Below, piece after piece: positions 1 through 12,919 of a stretch of DNA of 64,000 bases (its first letter is position 1; the number at the start of each line of letters is the position of its first letter). The notes under the pieces were generated by a model. The model saw nothing but the letters and a program-made list of their open reading frames with translations, ran no database searches and was not told the origin of the DNA. The DNA is from Atherix ibis (taxonomy: Eukaryota > Arthropoda > Insecta > Diptera > Athericidae). A program made the position numbers and the translations under genes. The stretch covers positions 73,208,806-73,272,805 of the forward strand of contig OY282608.1 in NCBI GenBank assembly GCA_958298945.1. The letters are read 5' to 3'.

Positions 1-1075
1 ACAAACGAACAAATCAACAAGCCAACAAACCAAAAAACAAAGAAACCAACAAACCAACAATCCAAAAAACCAACAAACCAACAAACGAACAAACGAACAA
101 ACCAACAAACGAACAAACCAACAAACCAACAAACCAACAAACCAACAAGCCAACAAACCAACAAACTAAAGAACGAACAAACCAACAAACCAACAAACCA
201 ACAAGCCAACAAACGAACAAACCAACAAACAAACAAACCAACAAACCAACAAACCAACAAACCAACATACCAACAAACCAAAAAACCAACAAACGAACAA
301 ACCAACAAACCAAGTAACCAAAAAACTAACAAACCAACAAACCAACAAGCCAACAATCCAACAAGCCAACAAACCAACAAACCAACAAACCAATAAACCA
401 ACAAACCAACAAACCAACAAGCCAACAAGCCAACAAACCAACAAACCAACAAACCAACAAACCAACAAACCAAAAAACCAACAAACGAACAAACCAACAA
501 ACCAACAAACCAACAAACGAACAAATCAACAAACCAACTAACCCACAATCCAACAAACCAATAAAACAACAAGCAAACAAGCCAACAAACCAACAAGCCA
601 ACAAACGAACAAACGAACAAACAAACAAACCAACAAACCAACAAACCAACAAACCAACAAACCAAGAAGCAGACAAACGAACAAACGAACAAACCAACAA
701 ACCAACAAGCCAGCAAACCAACAAGCCAACAAGCCAACAATCCAACAAATCAACAAGCCAACAAACCAAAAAACCAACAAACCAGCAAACGAGAAACCAA
801 CAAACCAACAAACCAAAAGGCCAACAAGTTAACAAACCAACAAGCCAACAAACGAAACAAACCAACAAACCAACAAATCAACAAACCATCAAACGAACAA
901 ATCAACAAACAAACAAACGAACAAACCAACAAACCAAGAAACCAACAAACCAACAAACCAACAAGCCAACAAGCCAACAAACCAACAAACCAATAAACCA
1001 ACAAACCAACAAACTACAAACCAACAAGCCAACAAGCCAACAAACCAACAAACCAACAAGCCAACAAACCAAAAA
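1..1075. repeat. Z-type module, first copy, truncated by the window start
   Basis: This block shares an ordered set of rare landmarks with later blocks: an ACATACC unit (T at 268), AAGTAACC (T at 315), ACCCACAATCC (T at 549), AAAAGGCC (GG at 819-820), AAACTACAAACC (near 1,014) and AAAAATTC (TT at 1076). The ACCCACAATCC landmark recurs at 9816, 12384, 14998 and 19733, each time followed 246-273 bp later by the AAAAGGCC-type landmark. This identifies the block as a copy of the modules near 9.8, 12.4, 15.0 and 19.7 kb. No gene is present. Confidence 0.85.
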
Positions 1076-3594
1076 TTCAACAAACCAACAAACCGAGAAA
1101 CCAACAAACCAACAAACCAACAAGCCAACAAACCAACAAACCAACAAGCCAACAAACGAACAAACCAACAAACCAACAAACCAACAAACCAACAAACGAA
1201 CAAACCAACAAACAAACAAACGAACAACCAACAAACGAACAAATCAACAAACCAACAAACCAACAAACCAACAAACCAACAACCCAACAAACCAACAAAC
1301 CAACAAACCAACAAACAAACAAACCAACAAACGAGCAAACCAACAAACCAATAAACGAACAAACCAACAAACCAAGTAAGCAACAAACCAAGAAACCAAC
1401 AAACCAACAAGCCAACAAGCCAACAAATTAACAAGCCAACAAACGAACAAACCAACAAACAAACAAACCAACAAACCAACAAACCAACAAACCAACAAAC
1501 CAACAAACCAACAAACAAACAAACCAACAAACCAACAAACCAACAAGCCAACAAAACAACAAACCAAAAAAAAATAAACCAACAAACCAACAAACCAACA
1601 AACCAACAAACCAACAAACCAACAAACCAACAAACCAACAAACCAACAAACAAACAGACCAACAAACCAACAAGCCAACAAGCCAACAAACCGGCAAGCC
1701 AACAAACGAACAAACCAACAAACCAACAAACAAACAAACCAACAAATCAACAAACCAACAAACCAACAAACCAACAAACCAACAAACCAACAAACCAACA
1801 AACCAACAAACCAACAAACCAACAAACCAACAAACCAACAAACCAACAAACCAACAAACCAACAAACCAACAAACCAACAAACCAACAAACCAACAAACC
1901 AAGAAACCAACAAACCAACAAACCAACAAGCCAACAAGCCAACAAACCAACAAACCAATAAACCAACAAACCAACAAACTACAAACCAACAAGCCAACAA
2001 GCCAACAAACCAACAAACCAACAAGCCAACAAACCAAAAATTCAACAAACCAACAAACCGAGAAACCAACAAACCAACAAACCAACAAGCCAACAAGCCA
2101 ACAAACCAACAAGCCAACAAACGAACAAACCAACAAACCAACAAACCAACAAACCAACAAACGAACAAACCAACAAACAAACAAACGAACAACCAACAAA
2201 CGAGCAAATCAACAAACCAACAAACCAACAAACCAACAAACCAACAACCCAACAAACCAACAAACCAACAAACCAACAAACGAACAAACCAACAAACGAG
2301 CAAACCAACAAACCAATAAACGAACAAACCAACAATCCAAGTAAGCAACAAACCAACAAACCAACAAACCAACAAGCCAACAAGCCAACAAATTAACAAG
2401 CCAACAAACGAACAAACCAACAAACAAACAAACCAACAAACCAACAAACCAACAAACCAACAAACCAACAAACCAACAAACCAACAAACAAACAAACCAA
2501 CAAACCAACAAACCAACAAGCCAACAAAACAACAAACCAAAAAAAAATAAACCAACAAACCAACAAACCAACAAACCAACAAACCAACAAACCAACAAAT
2601 CAACAAACAAACAGACCAACAAACCAACAAGCCAACAAGCCAACAAACCAGCAAGCCAACCAACGAACAAACCAACAAACCAACAAACAAACAAACCAAC
2701 AAACCAACAAACCAACAAACCAACAAACCAACAAACCAACAAACCAACAAACCAACAAACCAACAAACCAACAAACCAACAAACCAACAAACCAACAAAC
2801 CAACAAACCAACAAACCAACAAACCAACAAACCAACAAACCAACAAACCAACAAACCAAAAAACCAACAAACGAACAAACCAACAAACCAACAAACCAAC
2901 AAACGAACAAATCAACAAACCAACAAACCAACAAACCAAAAAACCAACAAACGAACAAACCAACAAACCAACAAACCAACAAACGAACAAACCAACAAAC
3001 CAACAAACCAACAAACCAACAAACCAACAAATCAACAAACAAACAGACCAACAAACCAACAAACCAACAAGCCAACAAGCCAACAAACCAACAAGCCAAC
3101 AAACGAACAAACCAACAAACCAACAAACCAACAAACCAACAAACGAACAAACCAACAAACAAACAAACGAACAACCAACAAACGAACAAATCAACAAACC
3201 AACAAACCAACAAACCAACAAACCAACAACCCAACAAACCAACAAACCAACAAACCAACAAACAAACAAACCAACAAACGAGCAAACCAACAAACCAATA
3301 AACGAACAAACCAACAAACCAAGTAAGCAACAAACCAACAAACCAACAAACCAACAAGCCAACAAGCCAACAAATTAACAAGCCAACAAACGAACAAACC
3401 AACAAACAAACAAACCAACAAACAAACAAACCAACAAACCAACAAACCAACAAACCAACAAACCAACAAACCAACAAACAAACAAACCAACAAACCAACA
3501 AACCAACAAGCCAACAAAACAACAAACCAAAAAAAAATAAACCAACAAACCAACAAACCAACAAACCAACAAACCAACAAACCAACAAACCAAC
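1076..3594. repeat. Units of about 0.97 kb within zone A
   Basis: The AAAAATTC landmark recurs 965 bp apart (1076, 2041). The A9-T landmark recurs at 1575, 2548 and 3538 (spacings 973 and 990). These are tandem diverged units of just under 1 kb. One unit lacks the AAAAATTC landmark, because the next one is at 3972. Long pure-consensus runs lie at about 1,752-1,900 and 2,695-2,855. No gene or unique sequence is present. Confidence 0.8.
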
Positions 3595-4759
3595 AAACCA
3601 ACAAACAAACAGACCAACAAACCAACAAGCCAACAAGCCAACAAACCGGCAAGCCAACAAACGAACAAACCAACAAACCAACAAACAAACAAACCAACAA
3701 ATCAACAAACCAACAAACCAACAAACCAACAAACCAACAAACCAACAAACCAACAAACCAACAAACCAACAAACCAACAAACCAACAAACCAACAAACCA
3801 ACAAACCAACAAACCAACAAACCAACAAACCAACAAACCAAGAAACCAACAAACCAACAAACCAACAAGCCAACAAGCCAACAAACCAACAAACCAATAA
3901 ACCAACAAACCAACAAACTACAAACCAACAAGCCAACAAGCCAACAAACCAACAAACCAACAAACCAAAAATTCAACAAACCAACAAACCGAGAAACCAA
4001 CAAACCAACAAACCAACAAGCCAACAAGCCAACAAACCAACAAGCCAACAAACGAACAAACCAACAAACCAACAAACCAACAAACCAACAAACCAACAAA
4101 CGAACAAACCAACAAACAAACAAACGAACAACCAACAAACGAACAAATCAACAAACCAACAAACCAACAAACCAACAAACCAACAACCCAACAAACCAAC
4201 AAACCAACAAACCAACAAACGAACAAACCAACAAACGAGCAAACCAACAAACCAATAAACGAACAAACCAACAAACCAAGTAAGCAACAAACCAACAAAC
4301 CAACAAACCAACAAGCCAACAAGCCAACAAATTAACAAGCCAACAAACGAACAAACCAACAAACAAACAAACCAACAAACCAACAAACCAACAAACCAAC
4401 AAACCAACAAACCAACAAACCAAGAAACAAACAAACCAACAAACCAACAAACCAACAAGCCAACAAAACAACAAACCAAAAAAAAATAAACCAACAAACC
4501 AACAAACCAACAAACCAACAAACCAACAAACCAACAAATCAACAAACAAACAGACCAACAAACCAACAAGCCAACAAGCCAACAAACCAGCAAGCCAACC
4601 AACGAACAAACCAACAAACCAACAAACAAACAAACCAACAAACCAACAAACCAACAAACCAACAAACCAACAAACCAACAAACCAACAAACCAACAAACC
4701 AACAAACCAACAAACCAACAAACCAAAAAACCAACAAACCAACAAACCAACAAACCAAC
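3595..4759. repeat. HOR block X1 (about 1.16 kb)
   Basis: X1 pairs with X2 (6,004-7,200). Shared landmarks are CAGACC (G at 3612 and 6021), ACCGGC (GG at 3648-3649 and 6073-6074), an AAATCAAC unit (T at 3702 and 6127), AAAAATTC (3972 and 6421) and A9-T (4487 and 6928). The offsets are 2409, 2425, 2425, 2449 and 2441, so they change only in multiples of 8 and the two copies differ by whole octamers. The left edge is approximate because it lies in pure consensus. Confidence 0.82.
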
Positions 4760-6003
4760 AAATCAACAAACAAACAGACCAACAAACCAACAAGCCAACA
4801 AGCCAACAAACCAGCAAGCCAACCAACGAACAAACCAACAAACCAACAAACAAACAAACCAACAAACCAACAAACCAACAAACCAACAAACCAACAAACC
4901 AACAAACCAACAAACCAACAAACCAACAAACCAACAAACCAACAAACCAACAAACCAACAAACCAACAAACCAACAAACCAACAAACCAACAAACCAACA
5001 AACCAACAAACCAACAAACAAACAAACCAACAAACCAACAAACCAACAAGCCAACAAAACAACAAACCAAAAAAAAATAAACCAACAAACCAACAAACCA
5101 ACAAACCAACAAACCAACAAGCCAACAAAACAACAAACCAAAAAAAAATAAACCAACAAACCAACAAACCAACAAACCAACAAACCAACAAGCCAACAAA
5201 CGAACAAACGAACAAACAAACAAACCAACAAACCAACAAACCATCAAACCAACAAACCAAGAAACAAACAAACGAACAAACGAACAAACCAACAAACCAA
5301 CAAGCCAGCAAACCAATAAGCCAACAAGCCAACAATCCAACAAATCAACAAGCCAACAAACCAAAAAACCAACAAACCAGCAAACGAGAAACCAACAAAC
5401 CAACAAACCAAAAGGCCAACAAGCTAACAAACCAACAAGCCAACAAACGAAACAAACCAACAAATCAACAAACCATCAAACGAACAAATCAACAAACAAA
5501 CAAACGAACAAACCAACAAACCAAGAAACCAACAAACCAACAAACCAACAAGCCAACAAGCCAACAAACCAACAAACCAATAAACCAACAAACCAACAAA
5601 CGACAAACCAACAAGCCAACAAGCCAACAAACCAACAAACCAACAAGCCAACAAACCAAAAATTCAACAAACCAACAAACCGAGAAACCAACAAACCAAC
5701 AAACCAACAAGCAAACAAGCCAACAAACCAACAAGCCAACAAACTAACAAACCAACAAACCAACAAACCAACAAACCAACAAACGAACAAACCAACAAAC
5801 AAACAAACGAACAACCAACAAACGAACAAATCAACAAACCAGCAAGCCAACAAACGAACAAACCAACAAACCAACAAACAAACAAACCAACAAACCAACA
5901 AACCAACAAACCAACAAACCAACAAACCAACAAACCAACAAACCAACAAACCAACAAACCAACAAACCAACAAACCAACAAACCAACAAACCAACAAACC
6001 AAC
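4760..6003. repeat. HOR block Y1 (1,244 bp, 20-octamer core)
   Basis: The block starts at an AAATCAAC unit followed by CAGACC. It contains CAGCAAGCC, an uninterrupted consensus run of 160 bp (4,856-5,015, 20 octamers), the A9-T doublet (5078, 5149), an AAACCATC unit, AAAAGGCC (GG at 5414) and AAAAATTC (5663). The same order occurs in Y2 and Y3. At the positions where Y2 has private changes, Y1 carries the ancestral base also seen in Y3. Confidence 0.9.
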
Positions 6004-7200
6004 AAATCAACAAACAAACAGACCAACAAACCAACAAGCCAACAAACCAACAAGCCAACAAGCCAACAAACCGGCAAGCCAACAAACGAACAAACCAACA
6101 AACCAACAAACAAACAAACCAACAAATCAACAAACCAACAAACCAACAAACCAACAAACCAACAAACCAACAAACCAACAAACCAACAAACCAACAAACC
6201 AACAAACCAACAAACCAACAAACCAACAAACCAACAAACCAACAAACCAACAAACCAACAAACCAACAAACCAACAAACCAACAAACCAAGAAACCAACA
6301 AACCAACAAACCAACAAGCCAACAAGCCAACAAACCAACAAACCAATAAACCAACAAACCAACAAACTACAAACCAACAAGCCAACAAGCCAACAAACCA
6401 ACAAACCAACAAACCAAAAATTCAACAAACCAACAAACCGAGAAACCAACAAACCAACAAACCAACAAGCCAACAAGCCAACAAACCAACAAGCCAACAA
6501 ACGAACAAACCAACAAACCAACAAACCAACAAACCAACAAACGAACAAACCAACAAACAAACAAACGAACAACCAACAAACGAACAAATCAACAAACCAA
6601 CAAACCAACAAACCAACAAACCAACAACCCAACAAACCAACAAACCAACAAACCAACAAACGAACAAACCAACAAACGAGCAAACCAACAAACCAATAAA
6701 CGAACAAACCAACAAACCAAGTAAGCAACAAACCAACAAACCAACAAACCAACAAGCCAACAAGCCAACAAATTAACAAGCCAACAAACGAACAAACCAA
6801 CAAACAAACAAACCAACAAACCAACAAACCAACAAACCAACAAACCAACAAACCAACAAACCAAGAAACAAACAAACCAACAAACCAACAAACCAACAAG
6901 CCAACAAAACAACAAACCAAAAAAAAATAAACCAACAAACCAACAAACCAACAAACCAACAAACCAACAAACCAACAAATCAACAAACAAACAGACCAAC
7001 AAACCAACAAGCCAACAAGCCAACAAACCAGCAAGCCAACCAACGAACAAACCAACAAACCAACAAACAAACAAACCAACAAACCAACAAACCAACAAAC
7101 CAACAAACCAACAAACCAACAAACCAACAAACCAACAAACCAACAAACCAACAAACCAACAAACCAAAAAACCAACAAACCAACAAACCAACAAACCAAC
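6004..7200. repeat. HOR block X2 (1,197 bp)
   Basis: X2 opens with the same AAATCAAC...CAGACC signature as the Y blocks, then carries the X-specific ACCGGC and a single A9-T landmark (6928). It matches X1 at offsets of 2409-2449. X1-Y1 and X2-Y2 together form a tandem duplication of about 2.44 kb. Confidence 0.88.
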
Positions 7201-8452
7201 AAATCAACAAACAAACAGACCAACAAACCAACAAGCCAACAAGCCAACAAACCAGCAAGCCAACCAACGAACAAACCAACAAACCAACAAACAAACAAAC
7301 CAACAAACCAACAAACCAACAAACCAACAAACCAACAAACCAACAAACCAACAAACCAACAAACCAACAAACCAACAAACCAACAAACCAACAAACCAAC
7401 AAACCAACAAACCAACAAACCAACAAACCAACAAACCAACAAACCAACAAACCAACAAACCAACAAACAAACAAACCAACAAACCAACAAACCAACAAGC
7501 CAACAAAACAACAAACCAAAAAAAAATAAACCAACAAACCAACAAACCAACAAACCAACAAACCAACAAGCCAACAAAACAACAAACCAAAAAAAAATAA
7601 ACCAACAAACCAACAAACCAACAAACCAACAAACCAACAAGCCAACAAACGAACAAACGAACAAACAAACAAACCAACAAACCAACAAACCATCAAACCA
7701 ACAAACCAAGAAACAAACAAACGAACAAACGAACAAACCAACAAACCAACAAGCCAGCAAACCAATAAGCCAACAAGCCAACAATCCAACAAATCAACAA
7801 GCCAACAAACCAAAAAACCAACAAACCAGCAAAAGAGAAACCAACAAACCAACAAACCAAAAGGCCAACAAGCTAACAAACCAACAAGCCAACAAACGAA
7901 ACAAACCAACAAATCAACAAACCATCAAACGAACAAATCAACAAACAAACAAACGAACAAACCAACAAACCAAGAAACCAACAAACCAACAAACCAACAA
8001 GCCAACAAGCCAACAAACCAACAAAACAATAAACCAACAAACCAACAAACGACAAACCAACAAGCCAACAAGCCAACAAACCAACAAACCAACAAGCCAA
8101 CAAACCAAAAATTCAACAAACCAACAAACCGAGAAACCAACAAACCAACAAACCAACAAGCAAACAAGCCAACAAACCAACAAGCCAACAAACTAACAAA
8201 CCAACAAACCAACAAACCAACAAACCAACAAACGAACAAACCAACAAACAAACAAACGAACAACCAACAAACGAACAAATCAACAAACCAGCAAGCCAAC
8301 AAACGAACAAACCAACAAACCAACAAACAAACAAACCAACAAACCAACAAACCAACAAACCAACAAACCAACAAACCAACAAACCAACAAACCAACAAAC
8401 CAACAAACCAACAAACCAACAAACCAACAAACCAACAAACCAACAAACCAAC
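7201..8452. repeat. HOR block Y2 (1,252 bp, 21-octamer core)
   Basis: Line-by-line comparison with Y3 shows the same landmarks. The uninterrupted consensus core is 168 bp (7,297-7,464, 21 octamers). Private substitutions in Y2 are A for C at 7834 and A for C at 8026, where Y1 and Y3 both have C. The A9-T doublet is at 7527 and 7598, AAAAGGCC is at 7863-7864, and AAAAATTC is at 8112. Confidence 0.93.
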
Positions 8453-9712
8453 AAATCAACAAACAAACAGACCAACAAACCAACAAGCCAACAAGCCAAC
8501 AAACCAGCAAGCCAACCAACGAACAAACCAACAAACCAACAAACAAACAAACCAACAAACCAACAAACCAACAAACCAACAAACCAACAAACCAACAAAC
8601 CAACAAACCAACAAACCAACAAACCAACAAACCAACAAACCAACAAACCAACAAACCAACAAACCAACAAACCAACAAACCAACAAACCAACAAACCAAC
8701 AAACCAACAAACCAACAAACCAACAAACAAACAAACCAACAAACCAACAAACCAACAAGCCAACAAAATAACAAACCAAAAAAAAATAAACCAACAAACC
8801 AACAAACCAACAAACCAACAAACCAACAAGCCAACAAAACAACAAACCAAAAAAAAATAAACCAACAAACCAACAAACCAACAAACCAACAAACCAACAA
8901 GCCAACAAACGAACAAACGAACAAACAAACAAACCAACAAACCAACAAACCATCAAACCAACAAACCAAGAAACAAACAAACGAACAAACGAACAAACCA
9001 ACAAACCAACAAGCCAGCAAACCAATAAGCCAACAAGCCAACAATCCAACAAATCAACAAGCCAACAAACCAAAAAACCAACAAACCAGCAAACGAGAAA
9101 CCAACAAACCAACAAACCAAAAGGCCAACAAGCTAACAAACCAACAAGCCAACAAACGAAACAAACCAACAAATCAACAAACCATCAAACGAACAAATCA
9201 ACAAACAAACAAACGAACAAACCAACAAACCAAGAAACCAACAAACCAACAAACCAACAAGCCAACAAGCCAACAAACCAACAAACCAATAAACCAACAA
9301 ACCAACAAACGACAAACCAACAAGCCAACAAGCCAACAAACCAACAAACCAACAAGCCAACAAACCAAAAATTCAACAAACCAACAAACCGAGAAACCAA
9401 CAAACCAACAAACCAACAAGCAAACAAGCCAACAAACCAACAAGCCAACAAACTAACAAACCAACAAACCAACAAACCAACAAACCAACAAACGAACAAA
9501 CCAACAAACAAACAAACGAACAACCAACAAACGAACAAATCAACAAACCAGCAAGCCAACAAACGAACAAACCAACAAACCAACAAACAAACAAACCAAC
9601 AAACCAACAAACCAACAAACCAACAAACCAACAAACCAACAAACCAACAAACCAACAAACCAACAAACCAACAAACCAACAAACCAACAAACCAACAAAC
9701 CAACAAACCAAC
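8453..9712. repeat. HOR block Y3 (1,260 bp, 22-octamer core)
   Basis: Y3 follows Y2 head to tail. The consensus core is 176 bp (8,549-8,724, 22 octamers). A private T replaces C at 8769, just before the first A9-T landmark (8787). The second A9-T is at 8858, AAAAGGCC at 9123-9124 and AAAAATTC at 9372. Apart from the core length and the listed bases I found no other difference from Y2 by eye. The right edge is set by where the AAATCAAC signature should recur and does not. Confidence 0.92.
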
Positions 9713-10345
9713 AAACCAACAAACCAACAAACCAACAAACCAAAAAACCAACAAACGAACAAACCAACAAACCAACAAACCAACAACCGAACAAATCAAC
9801 AAACCAACAAACCCACAATCCAACAAACCAATACAACAACAAGCAAACAAGCCAACAAACCAACAAGCCAACAAACGAACAAACGAACAAACAAACAAAC
9901 CAACAAACCAACAAACCATCAAACCAACAAACCAAGAAACAAACAAACGAACAAACGAACAAACCAACAAACCAACAAGCCAGCAAACCAACAAGCCAAC
10001 AAGCCAACAATCCAACAAATCAACAAGCCAACAAACCAAAAAACCAACAAACCAGCAAACGAGAAACCAACAAACCAACAAACCAAAAGGCCAACAAGCT
10101 AACAAACCAACAAGCCAACAAACGAAACAAACCAACAAACCAACAAATCAACAAACCATCAAACGAACAAATCAACAAACAAACAAACGAACAAACCAAC
10201 AAACCAAGAAACCAACAAACCAACAAACCAACAAGCCAACAAGCCAACAAACCAACAAACCAATAAACCAACAAACCAACAAACTACAAACCAACAAGCC
10301 AACAAGCCAACAAACCAACAAACCAACAAGCCAACAAACCAAAAA
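9713..10345. repeat. Z-type module, second copy
   Basis: The sequence leaves the Y pattern and resumes the order seen at 470-1,075: an AAACCAAA unit, AAACGAAC, ACCCACAATCC (T at 9816), AAGCAAACAAGCC, AACCATC, AACGAGAAACC and AAAAGGCC (GG at 10089-10090), ending at AAAAATTC (10346). The distance from ACCCACAATCC to AAAAATTC is 530 bp here and 527 bp in the first copy. Confidence 0.85.
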
Positions 10346-12919
10346 TTCAACAAACCAACAAACCGAGAAACCAACAAACCAATAAACCAACAAGCAAACA
10401 AGCCAACAAACCAACAAGCCAACAAACTAACAAACCAACAAACCAACAAACCAACAAACCAACAAACGAGCAAACCAACAAACAAACAAACGAACAACCA
10501 ACAAACGAACAAATCAACAAACCAACAAACCAACAAACCAACAAACCAACAACCCAACAAACCAACAAACCAACAAACCAACAAACGAACAAACCAACAA
10601 ACGAGCAAACCAACAAACCAATAAACGAACAAACCAACAAACCAAGTAAGCAACAAACCAACAAACCAACAAACCAACAAGCCAACAAGCCAACAAATTA
10701 ACAAGCCAACAAACGAACAAACCAACAAACAAACAAACCAACAAACCAACAAACCAACAAACCAACAAACCAACAAACCAACAAACAAACAAACCAACAA
10801 ACCAACAAACCAACAAGCCAACAAAACAACAAACCAAAAAAAAATAAACCAACAAACCAACAAACCAACAAACCAACAAACCAACAAACCAACAAACCAA
10901 CAAACAAACAGACCAACAAACCAACAAGCCAACAAGCCAACAAACCAGCAAGCCAACAAACGAACAAACCAACAAACCAACAAACCAACAAACCAACAAA
11001 CCAACAAACCAACAAACCAACAAACCAACAAACCAACAAACCAACAAACCAACAAACCAACAAACCAACAAACCAACAAACCAACAAACCAACAAACCAA
11101 CAAACCAACAAACCAACAAACCAACAAACCAACAAACCAACAAACCAACAAACCAACAAACAAACAGACAAACAAACCAACAAACCAACAAACCAACAAA
11201 CAAACAAACCAACAAACCAACAAGCCAACAAACCAACAAACAAACAAACCAACAAACCAACAAACCAACAAGCCAACAAACCAACAAACCAACAAACAAA
11301 CAAACCAACAAACCAACAAACCAACAAGACAATAAAACAACAAACCAAAAAAAAATAAACCAACAAACCAACAAACAAAACAAACCAACAAACCAACAAA
11401 CCAACAAACCAACAAACCAACAAACTAACAAACAAACAAACCAACAAACCAACAAGCCAACAAACCAGCAAGCCAACAAACGAACAAACCAACAAACCAA
11501 CAAACCAACAAACCAACAAACCAACAAACCAACAAACCAACAAACCAACAAACTAACAAACCAACAAACCACAAAACCAACAAACCAACAAACCAACAAA
11601 CCAACAAACCAACAAACCAACAAGCAAACAGACAAACAAACAAACAAACCAACAAACCAACAAATAAACAAACCAACAAACCAACAAACCAACAAACCAA
11701 CAAACACACAAACCAACAAACCAGCAAACCAACAAGCCAACAAACTAACAAACCAACAAACCAACAAGCCAACAAGTCAACAAACCAGCAAGCCAACAAA
11801 CGAACAAACCAATAAACCAACAAACCAACAAACGAACAAATCAACAAGCCAACAAACCAAAAAACCAAGAAACCAACAAACCAACAATCCAAAAAACCAA
11901 AAAACCAACAAACGAACAAACGAACAAACCAACAAACGAACAAACGAACAAACCAACAAACCAACAAACCAACAAGCCAACAAACCAACAAACCAACAAA
12001 CGAACAAACGAACAAACGAACAAACCAACAAACCAACAAACCAACAAGCCAACAAACGAACAAACCAACAAACAAACAAACCAACAAACCAACAAACCAA
12101 CATACCAACAAACCAAAAAACCAACAAACGAACGAACCAACAAACCAACAAACCAAGTAACCAAACAACTAACAAACCAACAAACCAACAAGCCAACAAA
12201 CCGACAAGCCAACAAACCAACAAACCAACAAACCAATAAACCAACAAACCAACAAACCAACAAGCCAACAAGCCAACAAACCAACAAACCAACAAACCAA
12301 CAAACCAACAAACCAAAAAACCAACAAACGAACAAACCAACAAACCAACAAACCCACAAATCAATAAACCAACAAACCCACAATCCAACAAACCAATAAA
12401 ACAACAAGCAAACAAGCCAACAAAACAACAAGCCAACAAACGAACAAACGAACAAACAAACAAACCAACAAACCAACAAACCAACGAACCAAGAAACAAA
12501 CAAACCAACAAACGAACAAACCAACAAACCAACAAGCCAGCAAACCAACAAGCCAACAAGCCAACAATCCAACAAACCAACAAGCCAACAAACCAAAAAA
12601 CCAACAAACCAGCAAACGAGAAACCAACAAACCAAAAGACCAACAAGCTAACAAACCAACAAGCCAACAAACGAAACAAACCAACAAGCCAACAAACGAA
12701 ACAAACCAACAAACCAACAAATCAACAAACCATCAAACGAACAAATCAACAAACAAACAAACGAACAAACCAACAAACCAAGAAACCAACAAACCAACAA
12801 ACCAACAAGCCAACAAGCCAACAAACCAACAAACCAATAAACCAACAAACCAACAAACTACAAACCAACAAGCCAACAAGCCAACAAACCAACAAACCAA
12901 CAAGCCAACAAACCAAAAA
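10346..12919. repeat. HOR unit H1 (2,574 bp)
   Basis: H1 runs from one AAAAATTC landmark to the next and is followed by the matching H2. Both carry two A9-T landmarks about 0.5 kb apart (10845 and 11356 in H1), an uninterrupted 192-bp consensus run (10,966-11,157), AAGTAACC and the ACCCACAATCC landmark (12384). H1 has AAAAGACC (near 12,638) where the other copies have AAAAGGCC. Confidence 0.9.
10966..11157. repeat. Longest uninterrupted consensus run, 24 octamers
   Basis: Exactly 192 bp of perfect AAACCAAC, bounded by AAACGAAC on the left and AAACAAAC on the right. An identical-length run lies at 13,572-13,763 in H2. These are the longest perfect runs I found in the window. Confidence 0.85.

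Noticed and set aside
1565..8858. A9-T landmarks as retroposon poly(A) tails
   Set aside because: They are only nine A residues long, embedded in octamers on both sides, with no adjacent element body or target-site duplication. They recur as part of larger duplicated units.
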